Below, one piece after another: positions 28,701 to 40,700 of a DNA stretch of 64,000 bases. Each line of letters opens with the position of its first letter. Position 1 is the stretch's first letter. The stretch is from assembly GCA_013397845.1 (NCBI GenBank), contig VZTG01005281.1:779593-843592 (forward strand), read 5' to 3'. Below the pieces are notes generated by a model. It did no database searches, had not been told where the DNA came from, and worked only from the letters and a program-made list of their open reading frames with translations. This DNA comes from Melanocharis versteri (Eukaryota > Chordata > Aves > Passeriformes > Melanocharitidae). A program made the position numbers and the translations under genes.

Positions 28701-31700
28701 NNNNNNNNNNNNNNNNNNNNNNNNNNNNNNNNNNNNNNNNNNNNNNNNNNNNNNNNNNNNNNNNNNNNNNNNNNNNNNNNNNNNNNNNNNNNNNNNNNNN
28801 NNNNNNNNNNNNNNNNNNNNNNNNNNNNNNNNNNNNNNNNNNNNNNNNNNNNNNNNNNNNNNNNNNNNNNNNNNNNNNNNNNNNNNNNNNNNNNNNNNNN
28901 NNNNNNNNNNNNNNNNNNNNNNNNNNNNNNNNNNNNNNNNNNNNNNNNNNNNNNNNNNNNNNNNNNNNNNNNNNNNNNNNNNNNNNNNNNNNNNNNNNNN
29001 NNNNNNNNNNNNNNNNNNNNNNNNNNNNNNNNNNNNNNNNNNNNNNNNNNNNNNNNNNNNNNNNNNNNNNNNNNNNNNNNNNNNNNNNNNNNNNNNNNNN
29101 NNNNNNNNNNNNNNNNNNNNNNNNNNNNNNNNNNNNNNNNNNNNNNNNNNNNNNNNNNNNNNNNNNNNNNNNNNNNNNNNNNNNNNNNNNNNNNNNNNNN
29201 NNNNNNNNNNNNNNNNNNNNNNNNNNNNNNNNNNNNNNNNNNNNNNNNNNNNNNNNNNNNNNNCGGGCGCTGCCCAGCTGCAGCGACCTTTGAAAGGGCT
29301 TTCCGGACCCACAACACCGAAAGGACTTGCAGCAGAAGGAGGGACTTGCACCGTGGGCGCCGGGGGTGCACCGCGTGGGAGGGAAGGGCGGTGAGGGGGA
29401 GGCCTGCGGGGCGCTTGTCCCGTCCCCACCGACGCCGCGGTCTCCTTGGCAGGTCCCCAGTGCCCCAGCACGTAGCCTCGCAGCATCTGCCTGCCCCCAG
29501 CTTGCTCACCGAGGACAGATTTTTCTTGGTCTTGGCCACACTAAGGATCTGACCATTAAACAATACAAAGATGTGAATATTGCCACTGTCTAAACTGCAT
29601 TTTGATTTTTACCTATTGCTTTCATTCATTTCCTCTCCCAGCTGAGATGTTCAAAGATATTTCTTGGTGAATGGAAAAAGATTAGTGAATGGTTAGAGAT
29701 GTGAGACAGGAGGGGAGCACGGGATGCTGGCAAGGAAAGAAGTGAGCTTGGATTCTGACCTCGGATAGTCACTTGATGAATTCACTGTCAAACTGGGGGT
29801 ATCGTGTCCACCCCCAAGACGTGGATACAACTCTGCCCTTATCTTGACAGTTGTTTCTCAGTTTTTGGAGTCATCCATGTTTTGCCTCCTGATCAGGTTT
29901 TAAGATTAATTTTAGTTTTGCAGTGTACCTCAGGAGCAACCACTCCCCCGCTACTCACCCTGTCTTTCCCCAGCAGCCTTTTCACTGGGAGACTTCTTTG
30001 AACAGCAGTGACCGAGCACCTCTGCAGTGCCCTGCAGGGAGGCAGAGCACACACACTGCAGTCCTGGAGCTCTCTGTGCCTTGGGGGAGCTGTGGAGGAT
30101 AAATGCCATTGTGGGATATCTTCTGCAAGTGACAGCAGTTTAATTACAAGCTAGATGAGGCTGGAATGGTTTCTGCCACTGACAACACTTTAGGACACCA
30201 TATTATCAGCCTTCTCCAGACCTTACATGCTGTTTTATAAAGGACAAAGAACCTGTGATCAATGCTGCTGTTCCCTCTGTGCAGACGGTCCCTGTGCCAC
30301 TCCTGCTCTGCTTAAAGGGCACCTGTGGAGAGGACACACAAGGACATCTCCCTTCTCCCCTGCCCTGTGCAAGAGGTGTCCACTGGACATCTGTCTCCTA
30401 TAGAAACGAGGCAATGCAGGATCTTCACCTGACTCCTTGTGAGCTTGTGGCTGGGCTTTTGCTTCAGAAATTGCAGGAGTGATTCAGGGAGTGCATTTGC
30501 ACTTTGTAATTGAGCAGAAATTCCAGCACAGTCATTGTGTGTCTGCTCCTTTCCTAAGCAGAAATACCTGCTTCTCTCTTGTAAATGCTATAAATCCCAT
30601 AGGAAGCCCTGCTTATGCATTGGCTTCAGGATGATTCCTTGTGGCAGAGAATTTGCCTTGGAGTTGAAGCTGTGGGGCTGGATACCCCTCTTTGATGTTA
30701 TTTGATTTTCAGATGCCAGCTATAGTGAATAGCTTTGAAATTTTTACCAAGACAGAACTCCCCTTTGCCTTGAAGAGGACATCCAGCCTTGGGCATGAAT
30801 TCACAATTGCTTGCAGTAAAAAGAGCTTGTTCTTGTTGCTGTCAGGTTGGTCTGGTTGGTTGGTTTTCAGATTGAGCCAAATGGTTATTAAAATGGATGG
30901 TGCTCCTGTTCTGGCAAGCTGTCACTTCACAGCATTCCCAGTTCTCTCATGAGCATGCTTTCCCAGCCTGCCTCCCCGGCTCCAGGGGCAGAAGATAAGC
31001 CAGAAGAAAAGGTTCTCTCTAGCCAAGTGTTTGTCTGAAGTGTCCCAGCTACTCTTGAATGATTAGCATCTTTTCTCCCTATGCCTTTTCTGCATTCGCG
31101 TGTTCCCATCACATCTGAAATTAAGTGATAAAGTATTTTCAAATAACGGAAGCCACGTATGGCATCAGATTATTGTGCTGTGAGTGCCACCCTTTACTCT
31201 CTGCATGCGTGTGATAAGTGGGGGTGTCACTCTTCAAATGACAAGGCAGGACATCAGGTGCACTTAAACTCCCAAAGATGGAAAAGGACCAACCATGCAC
31301 ACCCCTCCACCAACCCCAGATACTCTATTTCAGTTTGTAAAATCAAACATCACTGTGTTAAAACCACAAGTATGTGACTCTACAGGTACTGATGTAGTGT
31401 TTGAGTGTATCCCAGTCTGTTTTACTGAGCCTGCCAAGGAAATGGGAAAACCATATGACGGAATAGAGTCAAGTGGCTTGGGTGAGCCAGGGCTGTGGCA
31501 TGAGGCCCCCTGATGGTCGGGAAGAAGCAGCAGACAGGCAAGGAGGATTTAGCCTGGCCTTGCATGTAGTGTGGATGTCATTTTTTCCCCAAATTGACTG
31601 TTTACCTCTATTGCAGGTAGGATACCAGGCCAAATAGGGTAGCAGCCTCATTTTCTTGCAGTAACACCACTGATTCCAGGGTGTTAAGGTACTGCCTGCA

Positions 31701-34700
31701 GCCATTAAGGAAGCAAGGGTCAGGAATACACAGGAGTCACCGGGCTGCTGGCTCCTCCACCCACCCTCGCTGCCATTGGGATTTTTGTTTGGGATAGACT
31801 GTATCTTCCTCCTTCCACCACGGAGGAATATTTGCCTTAGTGGCAGCACACTGACACCACTGAATCATTTGGGGTGAGAAACCAGGACTTCAGTTAAAGT
31901 TCAACTGGTTTATAAGAGAGCCACGGGATTTTCCAAGTTGCGCAGCTCTTGCGGATGCAAACAGTGCATCCCAGAACGAGCCGTGACCCGGACAAACGCC
32001 GTCCCCTCTGCGCAGTCTGCCCAGCAGAGGGAGCGCGGAAGAGCAGTGCAGGGCAGGCACAGCCAAGGCGAGCCCTGCCCTCCTGGTCACCCCTGGACAA
32101 TGGGCACCTTTGCCAGGGGGTAGGAAAGAGCTGCTTATTGCAGGTGGCTGCAAAGGTGCTTTCTATACCTGTTTGCCCTGTAGCCCTCAGCATCCCCTGC
32201 AGAGCACTTGCTCAGCCAGGTTGCAGGGCCCAGGTACTCAGGGCAGATAACCCTCAGGGATACCTTCTTGCTGGAAGATAGAGTTGACCACAACAAAAGG
32301 CTACTGGGCACCATGCATCGTCTGAATTAATCACCTGAAAGAGCATATCTCTATCAACAAAAAATAAAACTAGCACCACCAACAAAATGTCTTTTCTTTT
32401 TCCTAGGGTAAAAGACAAAAGACATGCATGTCACTCTTGCAGAAATATTCTGTGGTCTTTGTTTTCACAGGCCAAGATATGGATTATGCCCTTAGTCATC
32501 AAAGAGATTATCTTCTCACTGTTTATGAACTTACTTTAGTCTGTAAGCATAGCCTAGTCAAGAAAATATCCGTGTAAAATTGGAGTATGGCATGACAAGA
32601 GTCATCTTTTCTTGTGGCATCCATCTGAATGCTGGTCAGTTTATAAGTAAAAGAAAAAATATTTTATTTAAGTGGCATTGCTACAACTTCACACTGGAAA
32701 TGATATGAATATTAAGTTTGTTCTTCATTTTGCATCCCCTGTGGATGGCCGACCCTGCAGGCAGGAATGACCAGCACACTGCAGTGAGGCTGTGGGAGGC
32801 AGAGCCTGCTCCTTTCCTCCAGCTGCATAGCTCTGGAGGTTTCCTGTTGGCATACCTAATCTGACACTTCTGCAGGGGCAGTTTGAATAAGAATGTATCA
32901 CTTCTTAAAGTCAGTGTTCTGATCTTAGCCAAAATATAAGGGGTTGGTGTAAAGTACATCACCCCTTCCCCTTGAAATCATGCTCACATGGAGAGTCTTC
33001 TGTGAATTCTGATAGATGCAGGATTAGGTTCTGTGTCTGTTTTAGGACTCTGCCTAGGCTTATTCAAAAAAATCTTACCTAGAGTTCTGTCTTTTTTCTC
33101 TCTTCTGCCCTTTTAATTTTTGCCTAGTACAGGTTTTGGTTGGCTGTCCAAGATCTCAAGAAACAACCTTTACAGGACGTGACCACCAGAGTGGAAGAAA
33201 TCTGGCAAGAGTTTCTCGCTCCTGGGGCCCAAAGTGCTATCAACCTGGATTCCCACAGCTATGAGAAAACAAGCCAAAATGTCAAAGACCCAGGGAGATA
33301 CACATATGAAGATGCACAGGTTAGTTTTTGGTTTTATGGAACTCTCTGTTTTAATATGATGTTCCAGTATCACGTTGTCACTGCTCACTTCTAAGAAAAA
33401 GAAGATGCACAGTTTGAAGTGACTTTGAGGGTATCTATTCAAGCTGGGTAAATGATATTTTCATTCAATCTATCTGTTATAACAGACTAAGGCTCCTCTG
33501 GGAACAAATGTTCCAAAATCTACAAGTCTGCAAGGCGCTGCAAGCTGGAGCCATGTCTCAGAGAAAGCACAGATGAAAGAGTGCTGCACATTTCAGCTTG
33601 TCTCTCTGTACTACCTGTCACCAAAGTCTGGCATATTTACAGAATGGCCGATGTCATATCAAAACCCTGGCTAATACACTTTTTCTATAATTTATTTACT
33701 TATAGCTAATTATATCCCCCTGCCAAACTCCAAATGCAGCAGCTCCCTCCAACACAGCTAGAAATTTGTCCACCAGACAATACCTTAGAGTAATCATAGG
33801 ACAGTAGGCAGTGCAGTGAGCTTAATCCTTCCCTGCTAAGGCTCCATATTTATCAGGGAAATTTTACAGATAAACTGTGCACAGAAAATGCCTTGAGGAA
33901 AACAGATAATTTGAGAAAAAAACTATTACAAGCAAGGGTAAAGCTGCATAACCTTCTGGAAAGTGAAAAATATAATTTTGTAATTTTTAAAAAATAAAAA
34001 GGAAGAAGGGATCATTTGGCAAATATTACTAGGGACACAATTAAAAGATATCCTCCTCATAATAATTTTTATCACAAGATGTAGTAAAACCAAAACAGCA
34101 AATGAAAAGAATTCCTGGGTTTTGTTTTTTTTTAATTGGCATTCAAAGCCAATTCTTCAAAATACTCCACTAACAAATTATTTTCATCTCGGGGGAGATG
34201 TTGTGGACCACTTATACAAGGTTAGGCAATGAATTTTTCAAACCAGCATCAAATACTCGATTTTCCTCAATGCAATCTTGCTCCTTGGGGCCAGCATAGA
34301 AGGAACGTATGTGAAGTTTCAAGGCAGTCCCCTGTGAATATCAGGCAACTTAAATGCCCTTTTTAAAGCTGAGAAATACAGGAGTATGAAGACATTCTGG
34401 CTAAGATGTATTCTTTGCTTGGCAGTTGTAGTGAAAAAGAACTTCTTGCGTCACCTGAAAAAAATGATGATGGCAAAATATAGGCTAAAGAAGATAGGTG
34501 AATAATGGGGGAATTGATTAAATTGATAAGTAGAAGTACTAAGAATAAGATGAATGTTTAGGTGATGAGTATTTAATTAGAAGAAGACACAGAGGATTTA
34601 GCCTTGAACTGATCAGTTCACAATGTAATTGCCATTCAAAGGGGAGTTGATAAAATCAAGCTGGAGCCCCGGCAGTTAGACTGCGATTTAAGCTCCTTGG

Positions 34701-37700
34701 GTTAATTTTATTTCAGTGGATTTTTACACTGACACATGTCCTTAATTCATCTGTTGTGGTTCATGGACACAGAAATATGAGGCAAAGGTAGACCTTCACG
34801 GCCAGCTATGGTTATCTTGGAGACTGAATCTATGCCAAGAGAGGATAGCACAATGTAGAAGGTGAACCCAGTTACCTTCTTGTGCAGTGGGCTTCTGGTA
34901 GCTCTCCGAAGGCCAAGCGAGCTGTTTGTGACTGCTTGACTGGGTAGCTGAGAAGACTGACTAACAAAAGCAGGAAGAAGCAGGACACTGCTGAAGGGTG
35001 TAGTGCCCTGGTAGAGCTGTAGCAGTGTTGGTTTTTACTGGCTCATCCTGGAGAAGGGACATCTTTGTTTGCACATCCACTTCATGGGAGCCGATGTAGA
35101 TCGCCCCAGGGTGCTCTAAATCTCCCAGGTACTGCCGTGGTGTCTCTCACAGGTCAGCCCTGCCACCACAGAGGCTTTTGTCCGTGAATCTGCAGCAGCT
35201 GCCTCATCTCAGCACCCTGGCACCAGGAGCCGGTGGGAGCTCCCACACATCCCACATTCCTAGGGACCCAACCAGATACAACTAGTCAAAACACCCTCTG
35301 TGGGAGGGGAGAATATAAGTGTTGTCCTGTCCTGTGTAGCTTTAGCACATAGAGGAAAACAACTGAAATGTCCTTGTAAGTAAAGAACAAGAAAAAATTT
35401 ATTTACTCAACAGCACGTTCTTTGAATGCCTCTAGCTCTGAGACACTAAGAGGAAGGAAAAGTATTGGCTGAACTGAGAAAATTAGTTCAATACTCCTGC
35501 AATGGAAGAATAGGAGAAGGTGATGTGGCACTCCAGTCATGACTTGAGAGACCCACAAAATGCCAGTTCTGTATAAAAAGCACTGGAAATGGACACATTG
35601 CTGTACTTCTGTACTTGGGAAGGGCAAGGTGTAGCAGAGCACATTCAGGCCAGCAAATGCTTTGTAACAGGAAGTTGAAAGTAAAGCATCATTTGTTATC
35701 AGGTGCTTAACAGTTTACATTGATGTGCTTCTTTGCACAACCTTGGCTCCCAGCCCCAAAGAGCTCTCCCAGATGCTGCTCAACCATCTGGTAAGGCAAC
35801 TAGCCTAGATAAAAACAGGGAGAAAAGGGGCTCTTGGCAAACACGCCTCTCACTTCAGACCTCTTTGTCCTCGGGCCAGTCATGGTCTGAAAGCAAATGG
35901 TTCCTCTGTTTGAGAGAATCTCAGCTCCAAATCTGAGTCTTCAAAGGGCTCCTAATCCAGACTCGAATTTGGTGTGCATTTATTATTTCAGACAGACCTC
36001 TCTCTGAGATGGATTCCTGTTCCACAGAAGCAAGTGTTTTGCCATTTCCCCATCTCAGCTTAGGATACTTGCCATGCTGTGTGTCCCTCAGTGCTGCTGC
36101 ACTCCACAGTCCCGCACTGCTGGGCTTGCATAGAGCTGCCCCTCTTGCTGTGGCTCCCGCAGATGCCATCACCCACCCTGTGCCCGTCTCAAGCTGTGCC
36201 AGCACATCTCAGCTCTGGGTAGAGTGTGCTGTGCTGGCTCAGCCTGCACTCCCCTCCCCAGCTGTCCAGTTTCTTGGCATCCCCGAGCAGCCCAGCGCTG
36301 CTCCTAGCTCTGTCCTCATTGTCAGCTCTGCCAGCCATCTTGGTCTGCAGCACCTTCTGTCATTTTAGTGCTCAGCCCCTCCAGAGGGGAGCCTACCAAT
36401 TTAGCTGATTATTTTCTGCTCTTAAACAACTGTCCTCTGAGTAAAATATTATGATTATCAAACCATTTTCACTGGGGAGCAAAGCAGCTTTTAATACAAG
36501 GGGCATCGTCAGGAAAGGTCAGTTCAATTAAACAGTGAAGTACTTAGCAGGATGTAAGCTCCCACAGGAGTTATCAGCATCGTTGAACAACCAGTGTGGG
36601 GCCCTGCAATATGAAGCAGGCACTGCCAGCTCTGGAAAGTAAATAGGTTTGGGTCCATCTGAATGGCCTCTTTTGGCTAATGAAGCTGCTGACAGCCGAA
36701 GTAATTCATCTTTACATGGGAACACAGAGCTGTGAGTGTGACAGTTATGGCTTATCTGTACAGCAGTTATTAGTTTTTTAACCATTCTCTCCCTACCTCC
36801 ATCAAGCATCTCCTTGCCTCCCCTGAAATGTCTTTCTGCCTTCAGAAAATCTTTAATCCTTTCCTCAGTCCCTTGGTGTTGGGAGCTAGTATCACCAGGA
36901 TGCATTGTGTTTCCTCACAGTAATGTCTGTAGGGACATTTAGTCTACATTTACTGTAGGCTTCAGAGCCAGGTGTACCAGAGCAAGGTAAGCCACACAGT
37001 TGTCTTTGGAATTCCTTTCCTGTTTTCTTTGTTTATTCTTATCTTTTAATGAATAAAATAGAGTTTTAGATTGACTTTCCTTTACCTGAACTAACCAGCT
37101 GTTGTTTCTATGAAGATGATTCAGGGAAATTCAGTTCTAATCCAGGCTCAGTTAGGGATTTTAACTGTTCTTTGCAGATCCTTGGCTAATTCCAGGGCAG
37201 ATTAAAACCATAATGCTAAATTCAAGGCAGCTCAAACCAGAAATGTACCTGCCCCAGATTTGAAACATAGAAAAATTTGGGACAAAAGGCACCTTTAAAG
37301 TTCATCTAGTCCAGCTCCCCTGAAATGAGCAGGGTACATCTTCAACTAGATTAGGTTTCACAGAGCCGTGTTCAACTTGACCTTGAATGTTTCCAGAGAT
37401 GGGGCATCCACCACTTCTCCGGACAATCTGGGCCAGGGTTTCACTCTCTTCATTGTAAAAACTTTCTTCCTTAAATCTAATCTTGAGATCTGAGCCCAGC
37501 TCACACTCTCAGCTGCCCCAGCTGTAGTTCAGTTTGTTCTGGGCTGTGATTGAGATACGAGTCCTTGCAGGATTCATCAGTGGTCAGTTGTCAGTTTGCA
37601 TTCTGGTTGTATTAGGAAGCTCAAGGTGTTGACGAACTTGACAGGATCCTGTTGAATTCAAAACCAAACTCCAAGTTTAAGCACGGATCTCTTGGAAGTG

Positions 37701-40700
37701 AAATGTCATTTTTTACCAAGAAAGGAAAATGAGAGGTGACTTTTCCTGACTTTGTGTTTTCAAGCATGCACAGGATGTGAAAGGCCTGGTGTCTGTTCAG
37801 TGGGCATACAGAACTCCTTTTGTAGGTCTGGAGCAAAATCACAGCATGGAAGGAAAATGCGAAAATAATCATTCATTGTGTGTCTGTATCATCCTTCATA
37901 TAAGAACTTGAAGAAACATTATTCCTATTTTCTTAGAGTTTTGCCCAGGCACCCCGGTTACATGCATGCCTGTAAAGGATGACTAAGGATGGAGAATCAG
38001 GGTAACAGCAAAGCAGCTCTGGATGGCAGTGCAGGCAGCCAGCAAAGGGACATGGGGCAGACCAAGGTGCTCTGCCTCCAAGAGAGGATCAAGTCCACCT
38101 GAACCAGCGCTGCTCAGAGACATTGAGCCTATGCCCTGGGGAACTGAAAGCACTGCTGCACTGCATCAGTATTTATACATGAATGGTGTGCCCAGGGCTC
38201 CTGGAGGCTTTTGACAGCCTGCACCGTCCTGTGGAGGTTAGGGACTGCACAAGGACTTGACCTTTATTCCCTTCTCCTACTTTGGCTCTGATTCTGTGAG
38301 ACTGGAGGAGAAAATCCTTCCTTCCACTGCACTCTGGTTCTCTTCCTTGTATTTGGGTTATGGTGGCTGTAGAAAACACAGAGAGTCTCACTGCTGTGTA
38401 TTTGTTACACTTAGAAGCAAAAGTGCCAGCTCCTGCCCTTGTGGATTTCACAAAACAACCTACAACTAAATGGAATCTAAAATCAAGAGCCCCACAAATA
38501 CAGCCAGAAGAGTAGGTAGGTGTCTGGAGCAAAAATAGGAAAGTGATGGTGTAGGCTTATGCTGATGTGCCTGATGCTGTGCAAAGCAGGAAACAAAAGA
38601 CTTGAAGCAGAGGCTTACACAGGAGTAGATACTTTGTGTTATTATTTTCCTGTTTTGGTTTGTTAGGAGTTTTGTTCAAAATGTACATATGCACAACACA
38701 TCAAAAAGCACTTCTTTTATCTTTTGCCTTCCATTTTAATTTGTGGTTTAGCAGTCATGTTATATGAAAAACATCTACCATCCAGCCTTTGTCTTGCTGT
38801 TCCCTTTCTGTCTCTGAAGGCATCAGGGATCAAACTACTGTCTAAGCTAATGTCCTTCTGTCACACACGAGCAGAAAAAGGGCCAGGAAAAAGTCACGAG
38901 TGACCTCTCTCCTTGCAGACACAGTGACAGGAGACAACAGATCTCTCCAAATGAAGGATCATGGGAAGGGGGTAACAAGAACAGTCAGCATATTCCCACA
39001 GGACAATAGTCTGCCTGTTAGTCAGGGTGCTGATCCTGCCAAGCTGTCTAAAACTACATGCATGAGTATTAACAGTGCCTCAGTGCCAGACATTTCCTAC
39101 CTCCAAAAAATACCTTTAGATGGATTACATGGGAAAGTCTCTAGCTTGCTCAAAAATTGAATTCAGCAGTCAGACTCTGGGACTCTTGTGTCAGGAGTGT
39201 GCACTGTGCTCCTTGAAAGCAAGAAACAACTGCATGTCAGATCCAGAGCAAGAGAATTTCCTCTTCCTGTGAAGGTCAGGAAGCTGCTGATACTGTTTCT
39301 TTTCTCCCAAATAGGGAGCGAAAGTGCTTGCAAATGCATCCTTTCATCTAATCAAGAAGCCAGAACTCCAGGAGTCCACTTCTCGTGGACTTCGGGGGTA
39401 TGGTCCCTTCCTGCTCAACCCATGCACTGCAGGAACACTGTGGTCTTTAATTTTTTTAAGGGGTTGTTACCTCTTTAAGTGTTCACACTCCTAATTAAAA
39501 ATTTAAGAAAAAATCCCTGGGAAGATCTATCAGCAATGTATTTCACATCTCTGCTCAGCCCACAGCAGGTATCAATGTGAGCTGTCAGGATGGGGTTTGT
39601 TGGCAAACAGTTAAAAGATTTCAATGTACATTTGGACTCTGAGATCTTGAGCTCAACCACTTGAAGGCAGTCCAAGATGACATAGCAGCGGATGTCTTGC
39701 AGTCAAAATGTTGATGAGGCATGGAAAATTGTTTATCTATCCAGTACATATTCTCTAGGTAGGCATCCAAGCAGGGTTGGTGTTCCCTATCTCAGCATAG
39801 TCACCTTTACTCAGATGCTATGTTCTGCTTGTTTCTGTAGGGCTGTATCCTGCTCTCTCACCATCTCCTATGGAACACAGAATGCCCCACTGAAATAGAA
39901 TTTCCTTCCACTGTGTGAGGGGTTCTGCACGTTCCTGTCCTTGGTACAGTTCAGCTTTTTGATAGGATTTTTCACAGACAAAACAAAGAGGAAGCTGCTG
40001 CCAGCCTGCAGATGTCAGGGTGTTGACCAAAAGCAGTTACGCCTCATAGCTGTACCACAGCATGCACAGGAGGGAAAAGCCTCATCTTCATTGCTGCAAC
40101 TCCTACATATTGTATTGTGTGGAAAAGAAATGCCAGACTCTTGAATGCTACAGGAGGTTGTCCCCTCCTCCCAGGCAAAACCTTTTCACTTGGGCTTTTT
40201 GCCAGTAGCCAGGATTTGGCCCATATTGAGAGAATCAGCCTCTTAGCCACAATCATTGTTCTCAAAACCTAAAGCTGCTCATATGGCGTTAGACTCCCAG
40301 CAGCCCACTCCTGTCTCCCAGGATAGCCCTTGCTATATTTAGGACTAAATCCTCCTGCAGTACCAGGCTGACCCCTTAACTGCACAGCACTCAACAGCCC
40401 TTTGCCTCTAGTCCTCTGCACTGCGTCTGCCATGGACCCTTGACAGCTCTGCCCTCACATTTGTGTTTGAAGATATGAAGCAAACCAGTTGTCTCATCAA
40501 TTTACAGAGGAGCCATAGCTAAATTTATGTGTTACTTTTATCAATGTGCTTTTCCATGAAAGATTTACGTTGTGTTTCCAACTATGTATCTACAGGGCTA
40601 AACAAAGGATTTCTGAGTATTACTCAAAATGAGCTCTCATTGCTTACAGTTATCCCTCTTGCTAAGGCTCTTTCTTACGTTCCTGTGCCTTCAGCCCAGT

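Larger units (their letters stand above)
25172..33132 (+). other. RGS6: RGS6 intron with assembly gap
   Basis: This 8 kb intron splits the RGS box. It holds a 20-bp tandem duplication (27480-27519), an old CR1/L3-like fragment (27690-27885), an N gap with CpG-rich flanks (28420-29540), and a second CpG cluster with a CTCF-like motif (31935-32075). No exon seen. Confidence 0.7.

Noticed and set aside
28401..29563. Open frames of 246-383 codons spanning the N run
   Set aside because: They are artefacts: Ns contain no stop codons. Only the short flanking parts are real sequence, and these match nothing I know.
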